Notes under the pieces: model-generated
Databases searched by the model: none
What the model was told of the DNA's origin: nothing
Seen by the model: the letters and a program-made list of their open reading frames with translations, nothing else
Shown: one piece after another, positions 1 to 14,499 of the stretch
Layout: each line of letters begins with the position of its first letter
Position numbering within the stretch: position 1 is the stretch's first letter
Source of the DNA: Monosporascus cannonballus
Lineage: Eukaryota > Ascomycota > Sordariomycetes > Xylariales
DNA length: 64,000 bases
Assembly (NCBI GenBank): GCA_004154925.1
Contig: QJNS01000017.1
Coordinates: 248,001 to 312,000, forward strand
Reading direction: 5' to 3'
Made by a program: the position numbers and the translations under genes

Positions 1-881
1 ATAGTAATTATATTATTTGACTTTAATATATATTGCTTTGGTTTAATCTTTATACGTATTTCTCTTAATACTTTTGTACATAATCTCTGCTTATAATAGT
101 TAATTACGTAATATATATACCTTAAATTAATACAGAATGTAGCACTTTTATACTGGCAAAACTCTTTTTATTTTACTCTTTTTTGTTATTTTATTATTAT
201 TTTTTCAATATCTTGTATTTTAATACAACTCCGTATATATTTCGAAGATCATGTATTAGATAGAGATATAAGCTAATAGATAAGTCGACTGCTAGTCGAT
301 TCCCTGCTGTAGTTCCGTAGGAGCTATATTCATACATAAAGTAAAATAAGTAAACAAATATAATTTATAGTAAAGCAAAACATAACTATAAAAACCGGTA
401 TTAAAAGCGCGATAAATAATCAGGCCAAAATAAAATTAATTAATGGTTAATAAGAAAAGAGTAGACAAATTAGAAAAGCACGTATATCGGAATATAAGTA
501 CAGTGTAAAATAGTACGCTAATAAAAATTATTTAAGGTAATGTCGAAATGTTTGCCAATATTGCGACTCGTAAATACAAAACGTAAATATTTTAAATAAA
601 ATCCGGCATAGAATACGTTACGTACCAGATGTGTACGTTAGCAGTTAATCGTTAAAATAAACTTGTAATCGAAATAAAAGGCAAAGGAAGTAGAGGCACG
701 ACAAAACATAAACGCGGGCGTAACCGTAATCGTAATAAGTACAAACGCGGAAATAGGCATAGGTGTAAACGCGGGCGTAACGAGCGTAAAAATCGAAATA
801 CATGCGAACGCGGTTATTATTATTACAGCGGTAATTACGATAACGCCGGCGTCGGCAATTACGATAACAGTATTAATACCT
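1..881. other. AT-rich, RIP-like intergenic DNA with a periodic pocket
   Basis: No gene can be supported. The stretch is AT-rich with dense stops in all frames. Between about 640 and 880 composition is more balanced and short motifs recur: AAACGCGGGCGTAAC occurs near 711 and 768, and GGCAATTACGATAAC-like units occur near 832 and 854. This looks like a low-complexity coding relic or a decayed minisatellite. Function unknown. Confidence 0.4.
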
Positions 882-1236
882 TATAACGGCTCGGAGAGTT
901 AACTAATTACTAGGCCTTAATTACACGAGTTTATATTAAGAGAAATATTGTTAGAAATTACATAATTAAAAATTTGGATTACGGTTCGTAATACCATATA
1001 TATTTCAAGAAATATATTATTATTATAAGGTAATTCTGCTTAAATTGTGCAATAATAAATATATAAATTTATTAGCTTTTTTAAATTTAAATATTTTTTC
1101 GAACTCTATTTATATCGAAGTTGGTTTAAATGTAGAAATCCTAATATATTTTATCATATATTTTATAGAATTTAAAATTTCTATGCGGATTTATATTACG
1201 TAACCTTTCTAGAAGTCGGCAAAGTTTAAAATTTTA
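882..1236 (-). repeat. Left LTR of decayed Gypsy element E
   Basis: The segment opens with TATAACGGCTCGGAGAGTTA and follows, with many transitions, the order of blocks seen in the better preserved LTR at 36605-37019: the TTTATATTA block, GTAATACC, then ATTATTATTATAAG. It ends just before a pyrimidine tract (TTCTCCTCTCC), which on the minus strand is a purine-rich tract as expected next to a 3' LTR. The right boundary is uncertain by several bases. Confidence 0.5.
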
Positions 1237-3812
1237 TTTCTCCTCTCCGTTTTAGGTTTTAATTATTGAGCAATTATATAATTCTTTTTCACGATATTTA
1301 TTTTCAAAACTTAAGTTATTTTTCAAATATATTTTACAAGTAATCTTCTTTCTTTTACTCTCTCTTTCAACTTATAATAATGAAAAGAATTATTAAATGC
1401 GTTAAACGCTTTAAGTAGGCTACCAAATCTCGGTTTTTAATTTCTTATATTTTGATTTCCAGTTTCTAAAATATTATTTGTTTCGTATTTTTAAAAATAA
1501 GAAAGATATGCATAATATTAGCAAATATAACGAGTTTCATTTATATTTTTAAAATATGAAATTGTAAGAAATAGAATATTTGAATAAACCTCTTACGAAA
1601 TATTTCGAACATAATGTTATTTAAAATCTAAAACAATATTAGCCGAATAACCTTTTTTAAAATAGAAAAAAAGATAAACAAAGCTATATTTGATTATTAA
1701 GAGTTTGTTAACAACAGACGTTGTTGTAAATTAAATATATCGAAATAATTATTGGTAGTTTTTAAGTATATAAAATATTTAAAAATAATAATAATAATAT
1801 TACCGTAATCAGCCGAATTCATTAAATTATTATTTATAAAAGGACACCGTAAAACGTTTTCAGTATTATTAATAATATGTTTCTTAATAACCGTTGAATA
1901 ATTATAATTTGCTTTCTGATATAGGCATATTTTTTATGTTTAAGCTTTTTTTCCTTGATAAAATATTAAATAAATTGGTTTCTCTTTTTCGTAAATCAAA
2001 TACTTTTCTTTTTTATATGTTCATTTTCTCTTTACCTTTATATGCTTTTATTTCGTATTACTGTTAATAAACTGTACTTGTTACTTAAGTAATAAAATAT
2101 AAAAACTCGGAAAGGTTACTCCTTTCAATATATATTTTCACGAGTGTTATTTTTATATGATTTTAATTATAATTTCATATATATTAGTTTATTCAAAATC
2201 AATTTTCAGTTGCCTTTCTCATCTGGAACAGTTTTAACAAATAAATAAATTATTTTTTCTTTCTCAACAGCTAACCTAGCGATTAGATTTATTTAAATGA
2301 TTTATTTATTTAATTGTACAGAAATATATTCTTTAATTTTATTTTTTAATATGAATATTTGATTTCATTAAAGCTTAAACGTATCAAAATATTATCAAAT
2401 CACTCGGATACTGTTTGATTAATGTTATATATAAAGTTCAAATTTATATTCGTTATAATATGTAAATGTTTTTTAATAATTAATATTATATACTAATCTA
2501 AAATAAACGTAAAATTTTAATTTAAACGTTATATTCATTGTTTTATTTCACGTTTAAAAAGATTTAATATTGTACAATTTAAGCTAACTTATATTATAAT
2601 ATATTATGCAGATATATATACAGAGCTATCTATTCTATCGAAAATAGCTTTATATATTTTTTCGCGTATATTAAATATAGTTTTAAATACATATTTATTT
2701 GATATTTCGTTAATATTGGGCTTTCACTTAAGAAAGCAAGAAATAAGAAAATTTTATAAATCTTTTAAGGATCTAGAGAATATTAAAGCGAGCTATTTTT
2801 ATTATCAAAACTTTGAAGACGAGAAATACTATCTTATTATTTATAATAATTGAACTTTATATTTATTTTACAACTTGTAATATTGTCGGGTTAGTATAAA
2901 TATTGTTCTATTTCTAAATCCTTTTAAGTAGTTATTTTTTGTTTTAAAAATATAATAATTATCTTGAACTTCTTCTAAAAATATAGACATCCTAAGATAG
3001 CCATGTAAGAAATATTTTTATATATAGTATATTAAATTCGTTTATTACTACCTTTACAAATTAACCCTTGCTTAAATTTTCTACTAAATTATTATTAGTC
3101 TCTTTAAATGTCATTAATAAATTTCGTACAATATATTCTATTTTTATGTAATTTACTACCAATGTAATTGTTTTAGAATTGTACTAGGTATTATATAAAT
3201 ATTTTTAATTATCTGTTTTTAAATTTTAGATGGTTTATTAAAAATGCTGAATTTATTTCCTTTAAAAACATCTTCATAAATAACAATTTAATTAAATTTC
3301 GACAATTCCTTTTACATATTTTAATGATTATTTTATAAGTTTTATAATATTAATAACAAAATAAATCTTTATTTTTTAAAACAAGTTTTAGATTTTCGTT
3401 AATATATAATAATAAATATAGGTTGTTTATATAAAATAACTTAATTAACTTGAATTCTTTAGCATATATAAAAATATATAAAATATAATATGTTTTAATT
3501 ATTTTTGATTGGATTGATATATATAATATCACTCAAAATATCAATTTGTGATCAAATAAAACGCATTACACCTTAGATAATTAATATTAATTCTTTAATA
3601 ATTATATTCTTAATTTTATTACAGAATATCCTCATTTATTATATTTTCTTAAAAAGATTTTCAGCAGTATTTATTAAAACTATAATGTTTTATCAATATT
3701 TCGAATAAACTATTTGTATTAAATAATAAATCCAAGAAATACTGGGGCTTTTTCAGTTTAACTAAGGTTTAATATCTTATAATTCTAATATATTTTGAAA
3801 AACGTATTTTAA
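1237..3812 (-). pseudogene. RIP-destroyed internal region of Gypsy element E (left part)
   Basis: By analogy with elements A-C this is the integrase/RNase H end of a minus-strand Gypsy polyprotein. No frame stays open for useful length. The assignment rests on the preceding LTR and on the right part, which resumes after the insertion at 3813-9830 with sequence matching the RT region of elements A and C. The 60-codon open frame at 3350-3532 (-) is a chance AT-rich frame. Confidence 0.4.
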
Positions 3813-4140
3813 TATTACGACCTAACCAGGTACGGCTTTATGAAACGGTCGTAATAGAGATTTACGGGCCAAGTGGGCCAAGTGACGTAATAGCTCGATA
3901 GGATCGACCGTAAAGCTTTTTAAGCCAGGTTTGACATAATTAATCGAAAAGCCTTTAACGACAAACTCGATAGAGTTAACCGTAAAGTTTTTAAAACCAG
4001 ATTTAATAAAAATAACAAATTATAATATATAAATACATTTTATTTTAATTTTGAAATAATACACATTTATAATAATATTTCTTTCGTATAATACTATTAA
4101 TTTTTTAAAATATAATTTATTGTTACATTTGTTATTTAAA
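3813..4140 (+). repeat. Left LTR of the 3813-9830 element
   Basis: It aligns by eye with 9426-9760 through ACGGTCGTAATAGAGATTTA, the AAGTGACGTAATAGCTCGAT block and a repeated block ending in CCGTAAAG(C/T)TTTTTAA. Similarity fades after about 4140, so the end is approximate and the R-U5 part is probably lost or destroyed. Confidence 0.55.
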
Positions 4141-6848
4141 ATCTTATATTCTTTTTATAAATATAAATCTCTACCACTGGAGAATAATAATAAATTAAAT
4201 CCTATAATTGTTATTTATTATAAAAATTTGTTTAATAATACTATTAAATTTTAAATAATATATAATATTGATAAATTATTGATTAGTATTTAAAAAACCA
4301 TTATATAATAGTTTTAAACCCGAAATCGAACATTTAAAATAAAAGTTCAATAGTTTATTAATCAAGTTAAAGCTATTCTATTTCTATAGATTTTTCTTAT
4401 TAAGATAATACTTAAGAAACCGGAGCTATGTAACAGACAAAATAACCTTCGAACTTGTTTAACTTAGATACGCGTTTATCTTCGGTTTTTTCGCTTTAAA
4501 AAGCTAGCAGATTAGGGTATAGCCATAAAGATGTACTTAACTAGAAACGCGGTTTATTAATTTAAACTCGTTAGTAGAAATTACTTGGAAAAAGAAAAAT
4601 CGAATAAGAAAAGATTTATTAACTAAATCTTTTCTATATAAAGCAGTTGTAGAAATAAATTACGCGATAATTTTAATAATTCGAATGAAAAACGGTCCGC
4701 GGCATAATAAACTTTATAATTATAATAACGGAGATTAATCTGTAAATATACAATTACTTTTAAAATTCTTGTAATTAAGGTCGAATAAAAGAATAATAAG
4801 ATCAAAGTTTTTATCGATATATATTTTTAAAACACGATAACGACTAATATAAAAAGACGAAATTATGTATATTAGCAAAATTAATTATTTTAAATAGGTA
4901 TATTATAAATATAATTAAAATTAATAACTGACAACTTACAAAACTATAAAAGAAAAAAAGGTAGAATATTATATAATTTAGTTATATTACGTTAAAGTAG
5001 AAACAAAACGAGATGCGCTATTGACTTCCTATGGTATAGTATTAGAATTTATAGAATTTGACGTTACCTATAAAGAACACTAAAAACAGGTTAAATATTG
5101 TATTATAGAAAAATGAGATATAAGATATATATATATTAAAAGCCTAAAGATGTATATCAAATTAATTAAATATCTATATTAAAAGAACATTTTAAAGATG
5201 ATTAAAAAGCGATAACAAGCTTATTAACATAATCTAGGCCTAATGTCAATAACAGTTATTACGATAAAAAGTCTAATGCGAAATGCGAAAGGTTAAGAAA
5301 TTAACTTCAAAAGTATTAGGAAAATAATAATACAGCTTAAAATATAATTAAAGAAATACTAAAAATAGACAACGGATTTTTGTTTCGGAATTCCTCATCG
5401 AGATAGCGAAATATACGCTGCATATGATAGAAAACGAAAATGTATAATATATAACGAATAAAAAAAGTTTATTTATTAACGTACCGTACTTTTATAGAAA
5501 AAGAGATTCGATGTTCTTAATTAAACTGAAAATAATAATGTAAATAAACGATAATATTAATATTTTCGAATTATTGCCTGATAAGATAATATCGATAAAC
5601 GAATACTTTTATGTCATTGTTTAGAAGAAAAATAATATTTGTAAAAAGGAATTCTGTTTTTATAATTGATATAATTATTAGTCCATAAAAATATTAGTTT
5701 AGTATATCGTAAAAGTACATTATTAAAGAGTTATTTTAGATTTTGATTTATAGTTGGTATTTATTTTAAACTTTAAACGAAAATAAGTATTAAAAGAAGA
5801 AATTTAATAAATTATTCAGAGTTTTGTTAGAAAAATGACTAATTATAAAAAGTTTAATAGCATATTATACGTTATACGAAAAAACAATTTACTTAGTGGA
5901 AAAAGGAATTAATAAGTTTTAAAGAGCAAGTACGCCTACAAAAACGATAAATACCGCTTAATAAATTCAAAGGAAAATTAAAAAAAGGTTATTTATAAAA
6001 ATGCTAAAAAATAACGGATTGTAAAAAGGTTAAGAAAAGATTTAGAAAATAGTTTTAGAGGTAATGATAAAAACCGTTAATAATTTTATTATTTTAAAAA
6101 TATAATTCGGAATATATTACTATATCGTAATAACGGATTGCGAAACTCTGGGCGGAATTTATATTATACAAAATATTATTTATAAGCTTAATCTATTATA
6201 AAAATATAATTTAAAACCTGATATAATTATGAATGCCGAAAGTTAATATTTTGCTCATCATAACGGAAAGGTTTAACGCGAAATTAATTATTTTGAAATC
6301 TTTGTTTAACAAAGATAGTAAATAGTTAATTTTTTTATCTGTTTATTTGGAAATTACGATATAATTTTAGGATTACGATAAATATACTAGTAGAGAACTT
6401 TGATTAATGAAAGAACTAGCTAGGTAAGTTTGTTTATATCTAGTTAATAGATAAACAAAATGAAATTTGAATATTGAATCGAAAATAACGATAAATGCAA
6501 ATATAAAAATACGATAAATACCTTAGTATTTAAAGAGGTAAAACATAAAAAACAAAAGAGATATTAAAAAATACGTCGTATTATAATTGTTATTAAAACA
6601 AAATTTAAATATTATTACTTGCTTAAAGATGGAAACCATATATAAAAAGTATGTTTATAATGTGTTTTAAGTTTTAGAATATATCTAAGAAAAAAGTAAG
6701 GAAAAGAAAAGTGAATTCTATAAATTCAACAGAATATTTAAAATATAATATTGTTATAATATATATTAAAATAAATCTAAAACAAATCGTTATTCTTACA
6801 AAATAATAAACGAGAAATTGAATTAATGAAATATATGTATTTTTTAAA

Positions 6849-6975
6849 TTTGTAAAATATTATAAAAGATTTAACCCAAATTTTGAAAAAGTTACTATAC
6901 TGTTAATTAACCTTAATCAGCAATTTAAAGAAACGTTACGAATATAAAAACGTTTTCGAAAATTAAAAATGCAAT
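6849..6975 (+). pseudogene. Gypsy reverse transcriptase/RNase H connector relic
   Basis: One frame reads FVKYYKRFNPNFEKVTILL and then, past a stop, a KRFRKLKM-like stretch. This matches the conserved Gypsy segment after the RT palm (F-Y-R-R-F-I-x-x-F-S ... then the A-F-x-x-L-K block). It fixes the coding strand of this element as plus. No functional protein is possible. Confidence 0.7.
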
Positions 6976-8679
6976 TATTAATACACTAATATGAATTTTA
7001 CTCGATTTGATTCGTTTTTGAAAATTAAAAAACAAAATTTCCATTTTTTGTATTAAACGTAATAATCGAGTAATAAAGCAATTAAGACAAATGATATTTC
7101 ATCGTTTGTTTTAACTAAATTAAAAAAAACAATTTAATTACGTTACTATAAAAAAGAAGCTTATATTTCTCATTGTAGCTTTTCGAGAAATTAAGTATTT
7201 TCTTATAAAATTCTTAATTAAATTAGAATGTCCCCGTTTTATTACGACCAAAGAAATTACAGAATAATAAGGACGATATGTAGAAAAAATAAGGATTTTT
7301 GATTTTGTTATTATTTACAAAAGAGGTTTAGAAAACAACAAAACGGATACCTTAAATAAGTAACTAAATCTTAAAAAGCACTGGTTAAAATTAATTATAT
7401 CATTTTTAAAATTATTGCAAAAAAGTATGTATCGTTATATCAAATTACAATAAAATCGATTATACTTTATAATATGTCCTAAGAACTGAAATATATAATA
7501 ATAAAGTATTAAAATTCTAAAAATAAAAACTACAAATTCTTAAAGAATATTCAATAGATTGAATACGAAATATATAAAATATTAGCTATATAGATATCTA
7601 AGTCTCTATAAAACTTTAAAACGATTTTAACGTATATATTTTTTAAAAATAAAAGGAATTAAATATTAGAACGATAATACAATCTTTATAATAAGGTTAT
7701 AACGTAATTATATAGAGCTTCTGAAAAATTACAATTATTATTAATTTTAGAAGAGTTTTAGGATTTAGTTTCTAAAAATTTTATTATTATATTTCTTTTA
7801 CTCAAATATCTAGTAATAAATATATAATATTAATGGTTTCGTAATCCACGACAGATTCACCATCGTTGTGTTATTTCCTAAGTTATTAGGAAGATTTTAA
7901 TGCGGAATAAGTAATATATATGTTGTTAGGGAAATATCTTCAATATATATACATTATTATCCGAAATTATTTGTGATAGAACAATGTTTTTTTAAAGGTT
8001 CAGTAAAACCTTATAATATAAATCATTTTAAATTATAAATTATTGAATTTATTTATACCTTAAATAAATAGATAAACTGAAAGGTTAAATTAAATATTAA
8101 AACCGTATTTAAAATAATATATTAATTACGAATATAATAGTGAGTTTAAAAGATTATCTATTACTTGATTAGCATATAATAACAGTTACTAAGAAAGTGT
8201 TAAAACGACTTTACTAAACGCGAACTTTAGTTTTATATTCGAAATTTATAAAAATGTATACGGCGAATTTGTAAAAACTAAAAGAATGGTTACGTTATAA
8301 TAATATGAGTAATTGTACTAGAAAATAAAAATAAAGTTGAAATGTATATATAATTATATGAATAAATATTATAATTAAAACGGGTTAAACAAATTACTTT
8401 GGGTAAAAAAGAAATATAGTTTACCTTATTTTAAAAAATTATTTCAATAACACAACTTAGCAAATACCTCCATTTTAAATATATTGATTTATATAAAATT
8501 ATTAACAAAATCTAGAGAAATAATTATCAATTATAATATTTACTAATAGTTAAACTTTATTTAATTTGTTTATTTTCTTAATTAAGTTAATAAAAAATAT
8601 CTTAAGATTTATAAGAAACGAAACGATATAAAGGCGAAAGACGAAATTATATACAAAGTAGAAAAGACTTTCGATATAA

Positions 8680-8770
8680 AGAAAGAAAATAGATTTACGC
8701 AGTATTTAATTAAATGGAAAAAGTACTCGAATTTTGAAAATATTTAGAAACTTACAAAAAATCTTTTAAA
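8680..8770 (+). pseudogene. Chromodomain relic of the 3813-9830 element
   Basis: The frame reads FTQYLIKWKKYSNFENI followed by a stop and then KLTKNLL. This matches the chromodomain core Y-L-V-K-W-K-G-Y ... E-N-T-W-E-P ... N-L found at the C-terminus of chromoviral integrases. The Trp of N-T-W is a stop here, as expected from G-to-A change. Confidence 0.8.
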
Positions 8771-9425
8771 TCCTTAGCGCTTGTTAAGGAACTTCTATTA
8801 GCGGTAACGCTGCTAGGACTAAGGTTACTCTATTTTTTTATGTTTATAAAAATCCAGTTAGGACTTTCTAACCCCGATTAATTAAGTAAAGCGAAAAAAT
8901 CTAAAACGATATTGGAATAATATACTACTTTTTTGTTTTTCTTTGTTTCTTCTACTTTAATTTATCTAATTTCTTTAAAATTTGTAAATTTGAATTAATA
9001 TACGTTGTACGTGGTTGGCCTATAATTCTTTTTGTTTTCGAAAACGACGAACTCTAGTCTACGTTCGTTTTATCTTTCATTTCGCTTTTTCGAATTCGGA
9101 TTTTGTTCGTAGATAAATAAAAGCAAAGCGTTTTAATTAAAATATAAAAACGCTATTAATATCGTAAAGGACTTAGTTTTGTATTATATCTTGCTCGTAT
9201 CGGAAAGAATTTAATACGAAAACGTAGAAAAACGATAAATCGCGGCTAGCAAAATACCAATATACGGCCATATTTACGATACGAAAAGTAATAAATTTAA
9301 ATCAGGTATTTTGCTTTTAAATATTTTATTAGTTAATTTTTCGACACGTTTTAATATGACAGATAAAACAAGGATAAGTTACAGAAAAAAGATTTCGAGA
9401 CTAAAATTATAAAAAAAGAAAATCG

Positions 9426-9830
9426 TATTAAGACTTAATAAGGGTGCGGCCTTAGGAAACGGTTGTAATAGAAATCTACGAGCTAAGTCAGTTAAGTTAC
9501 ATAATAGCTCGATAGGATCAACTGTAAAATCTTTAAAACCAGATTTAATAAGATAAATTGTAAAGCATTTAAAGCTACGCTTAATAAGATTAACCGTAAA
9601 ATTTTTAAAATCAAATTTATTAAAAGTAATAAGTTATAATATCCAAATATATTTATTTTCATAATTGAAATAATAATAAGTAATAATAATAGTTTGTTAT
9701 TTAAAACGCTTTTAAAATTACGAAACGTAATTAATTATTAGATTTATTGATTAAATTCTTACAATGTTTTTGTTAATATAAACTCGTACAACTTAGGTTT
9801 AATAATTGATTAAATTCGTAAACTGTTACA
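9426..9830 (+). repeat. Right LTR of the 3813-9830 element
   Basis: It starts TATTAAGACTTAATAAGG and ends with the R-U5 block shared by the LTRs of this window (AACTCGTACAACTTAGGTTT, then TTGATTAAATT, then CTGTTACA). It is immediately followed by the putative duplication CTTAG. Confidence 0.7.
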
Positions 9831-12440
9831 CTTAGTTTATTTTAAAAATAGTAATATATTGCGAATATCTTAGTTCTTATTAACTATATTAATTGTTTTC
9901 TATAAAAACTAATGATTTAGTATTTTATAAACGTCTAAAAGCCCTATAAACTCATTTCGTCGATTTATTCTTTTACTTTTAATATATAAAAATATTAATA
10001 TTTTAATACATCACAAAATCACTTAAAAGTGTTGTATATATATAATTTCTTACTGGTTGAAAGAAGAATAATATATATATTTTACTTATATAGTTAAACA
10101 TTTAAATATTTAGTGTTTTATTTTAAATATTATATGCTATTAATACTTATTTAATTTTAATAAAGTTCTACTCGCCTTTAAAATTTAATATCGTAATATC
10201 TTTAATTTTATAAAAAGAACTTCACATTTTATAATTAAAAATAATATTATTATATTTTGAACAACAATATCATTTAATCCTTAGTAATTTCTTACCATGA
10301 ATAATTTCTTATATCTTTTAGTACGAAAATATCAAAGCTTTTACAGCAATTTAAAAAAACTTTGTTTTAACACCGATCGTTCAAATATTTTGTAAAAACC
10401 TGTTATGTTATTTTTAGTCATATTATAAATAAAGTGAAATTTAATCCGCACATAATTTTATAAATCTTATTTAATAAGTGTATTTGTTATACTTTAATAA
10501 TTTCGTTCCAAGGCTATTTCGTAATAGTTATCTCTATTTTATACTATAATAATAAAATATTAATTACGTTATTCAACTCCTAGAGTTGTTATTATAAGTT
10601 GTTATTCAATAATTTAAATTTTGCCTTAATAATATTAATATTTGAGTTCTACTTTATGTTTTTATTATTTTATTCTTTTTAAATAATAAAGTAGTTCTCG
10701 TATATTTATACTTATATTCGTTCGTATTCTTTATCATATATTAAAATTCGGATTACATCCATTTAAAATCGGACGAAAACAAAACAAACTTTACTAAATT
10801 AGTTCCTTAATAAATTAAACAGTTTTATTAATACAACAAAAAATTCTTAAAGATAATAGAATAAGTTCTTAATAAAGTGATAATAAAATTTATTATTTTG
10901 TATTATCTTTAAATAGAAACTTCGAAATTATGAAATTCGTCTTTCAAATTATTATTATCGAGTATTTCATTTTCGGCGTTTATTATTATATTAAATCATT
11001 TTTCTAACACTATAATATTGTAAATTCTTTACTATATTCGTTACGATATAATTCTCCACTAAAATCCATAATATCCTGTTATAATATAGCAATATATTCT
11101 ACTTTATATAAGTAAAGTATTAAAATGTTTTATAATTTCTATATCGGCATTGAAATGTTTTTGAACCTCTTTTTAAATTTTTTATAGTGTTAAAATTCCA
11201 TTTTACATTTAACTAATTAATATATCAAACGGTTATTCCTTCGTTTTTATCTATACATTTAATTTTAAGGGAAAATGGCTTTATATCGTTTTATTTAACG
11301 TAATCTCGTAATCTAACAATATTTCTCTTTAAATATTGCATGAAACGTTTATAGAATTTGATAAAATCTTATTTATAACATTTTTAATTAATTAATATTT
11401 CGACTTTTCTTCGCGTAATCTTTTGTAAAAGTATTTATAATGAATATTAATTAGATTTATAACACAGGAATATTGGTTTAATAATAGATTCGAAATATTT
11501 AATAAACTATCTTTATATAGTAGCATTATATTACTTTTAATATAAACAAATTTATTTTTAATATAATTTGCGTTTATTCCATCCCGTATTATGGTTACTT
11601 CAGCATTTCTTTTTAAAACAAAATGTATTTTTCGTAAATAACCATATTTCTTTTACTTATTGAGAACTTATTTTATTTGTTAATAAAGTTTTTATATTAT
11701 ATATAATAAATGACCTGAAGTTTTTTCAATGAGTTAAACGTTTTAAATAATGTAATTCCTTTACAAAGTTAATATTTTTGTTATTAATTCTTAACCTTTA
11801 TTTTCTATATTATTAGTATTATTATTATTATTATAAAAGGAAAAATAGTAGCTTAAAAGTTTTGTATTTTTCGAAACTTTTTTTAATTATTACGTAATGA
11901 TTATTAAACATGTTATATAAATTTATTATTAAATTATGTTTTGTTATCTTTAAACATTAGTCTTTTTTACCTCTTAGGATACTCTTGATCATAACTTTTA
12001 TTATTTATAAATTTCATTAATATTAAAAATATTATGTTTAATTTTTATAACTTTTATATTATTTCGTTTATTTAAATATTCAAATATTTTATCAGATTTT
12101 CCAATCCTTAATATATGAAAACGTCATCTTCTATTTTGTTAAAATTACAATTTTAATTTAAATGTATTTATGCGATTAAAATGTTTTAAATCTCATTAAA
12201 TTTGATGTTATATTGTTAAAGGTTAAAACAATGTGCGCATTACTAAGGAAAGAGTAACTGTTTAATATATTATTTTTACGCAATTGTTATAATGTCGTTA
12301 TAAAGTAATTACTCTCTAAGTAGTTGTTCATTTCTTTCTTAGGCAAAAGAGACAAATTTTAAACCAGGTTTTCATATATTCGAATTTTTTATTTCGATTA
12401 AACCGTCAAAAATAAATGACATGATTATCACTGGCTATAA
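9831..12440 (-). pseudogene. Internal region of Gypsy element E (right part: RT to gag side)
   Basis: The block around 9930-10060 (TTTATAAACGTCTAAAAGCC, then CTCATTTCGTCG, then GTTGTATATATATAATTTC) parallels the minus-strand RT region of element A near 39835-39975 and of element C near 61460-61600. The block near 10690-10740 (TCGTATATTTATACTTATATT) parallels 40630 and 56770. The colinear order shows that E was split by the 3813-9830 insertion. No open frame survives. The right LTR is not confidently located; a very weak LTR-start-like sequence lies near 12450. Confidence 0.5.
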
Positions 12441-14499
12441 CGGTAAAGAGTTTATTTTGGTTATTAGATTTATTTAAATTTTAAAACTAAAATTTATTTT
12501 ATTTAGATCTCGATAACGGCTTAGCGAATACGAATTAAGCATTCGAGTATTAAATTCCGAATATATTTATATAGAAAATAGTGATGTTTATAGTTAAACC
12601 GTAAGGTTTAATAGTTAAATGTTAATTTACAAATTTTTAACCATTATATAGCTAATTCTTTATATATTCTTGTCGGATAAGATTTTATAATATTTAAGAA
12701 TACTGTTTCTCTAAGTATTTTAAAAGTTAAATTTGTTATAAAAATATATTTTTTAAAAAATTCATAAGCTAAAATTCTTACGTTATTTATTTGTAAACGA
12801 ATTAAGATTTAGCAACAAGTAGAACGAAAATATATATTGCTTAAAGCTTTACTAATTTAAATTACTAAAATAAGTTTTATCTGAATTATACAAAGTTTAG
12901 AACCTATCTAGATATTAGTTTTGAAAATTAAAAGCTTATATTGAGATTCTACGAAAGATATTATGTAATAATATATGTTATATTTAATACTTTTACAAAA
13001 ATTTATGAAATATCATAAACATGTATTAAAGTTGTGAATATTAAAATTGGGAATTTTGTTTACGTTCATCGATACGGAATTCCATGAAGTATATTAAACG
13101 CTTACTAAGATCGTTAATATCTTTTACTAATAATATAAATCAATTTTATTTTGATTTTTATAAATAAGCGGTGTTATTTTTCTAAAAAACCGTTATATTT
13201 TACGGTTCTGTTTTTATATAATTCATTTCGTATGCATAATTATTTCGTACGAATCTTTAAATATAATTTAAAAAATATTTAACTGAAAATTTATAATTCG
13301 AGATTTTTATTTTAAAAACCATTAATATCTTATGAATAAATCGATATCTTTTTAAGATTTAGTATTTAATTTAAATCTTATACTCCTTATAAAATAAGGA
13401 TTACGTAATAAATGTATTTAAAGTTAGCGCATAGTTCTAAAAATAAGATAAAAAACGTATTTAAAATATAAGAAAAGTAATTATCGCAACTTCGATCATT
13501 TACCGAAATCGTTCCAAAATAATAAATGTATTTCGAAAATATAAATAGAATTATTATACTAAAAAAACGTTATATACCTCACTATGATCTCCAAATAACG
13601 TATTTCAACTATAGCAAAAAAGTTATTTTGAAACGAATTACTCGAAAAAACCTTTCATAAGTATTAATATAAACTTCAGATATTATTTTTGTTAATAAAA
13701 AAAGTTTTTCGTTTCATATATATTACATTTTAAAAACTTCGGAAAATTCAGTTAATAACGTTTTGTAATTCAATAAACTTAAAAGCAAATTATAAGGCGA
13801 TATCGTATGAAACATTTGGAAAAACGGCTAATTATTTTGATTAAAATATCGATTAAGATTAAGAATTTACTTAAATAATTATATTACGATATACTAATAG
13901 ATTATATTATATATTTTAATTCTATACTCGTTTACAATTACAAAATTTAAAAAAACTTCTGTTTAATATCGTAAGAACTTAAAAAAATCTCAGATATGAT
14001 ATGAAGGTTTTCAACGTTTCTACAAATATATATTCTGTTATTAAATTAGTATTTTATAAATAAAATTATGTTTTAAATTTAGAAATATTAAATTTATTAA
14101 ATTAGCTACAAAGTTACGCCATAATACTTTTTTTTAAAAACTATGATTATTATTGTACTCGTATTATCGAACGAAAATTAGAAACACTTTGTGCTATTAA
14201 AATACAAAAAATAAATAACAAAATATTATAACAATTACATTACTACATTTTCTATGAAGAAACACTTGCTAAATTACTAGAATGCGTATTATATAAATAT
14301 GCAATAAATCTATTCAATAGAAAAGAACTTATATAAGGCCTGTTTTCATCTATCTTTTCGAAATAAATTTAAAGTTGTTAAAGAACTTTTGAAAATAGCA
14401 ATAGAAAAAGACGAAATGAATTATAATAATAATATAATTGAAGCTCTTATATTATATGCTCTAAAAACAGAGGCACTTTACGTCTTTATATTAATTATA
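12441..14499. other. AT-rich relic DNA, probably gag side of the next Gypsy element
   Basis: No readable protein motif or clear LTR boundary. Because the RT relic downstream lies on the plus strand, the upstream kilobases would be its LTR and gag. Dense transitions hide any boundary. Confidence 0.3.

Larger units (their letters stand above)
3813..9830 (+). mobile_element. Chromodomain Ty3/Gypsy retrotransposon (RIP-decayed), inserted into element E
   Basis: Related sequences at 3813 (TATTACGACCTAACCAGG) and 9426 (TATTAAGACTTAATAAGG) mark the two LTR starts; the right LTR ends at CTGTTACA (9830). Five bases on each side, TTTAA at 3808-3812 and CTTAG at 9831-9835, fit one target duplication (CTTAG) with C-to-T and G-to-A changes. 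The plus strand between them holds a post-RT connector motif near 6849 and a chromodomain motif near 8690, both riddled with stops. Order RT then chromodomain fits a chromovirus. The end of the left LTR is not clear. Confidence 0.75.

Noticed and set aside
3350..4805. Short minus-strand open frames at 3350-3532 and 4623-4805
   Set aside because: Low-complexity Leu/Ile/Tyr frames expected by chance in AT-rich DNA, inside retrotransposon relics.
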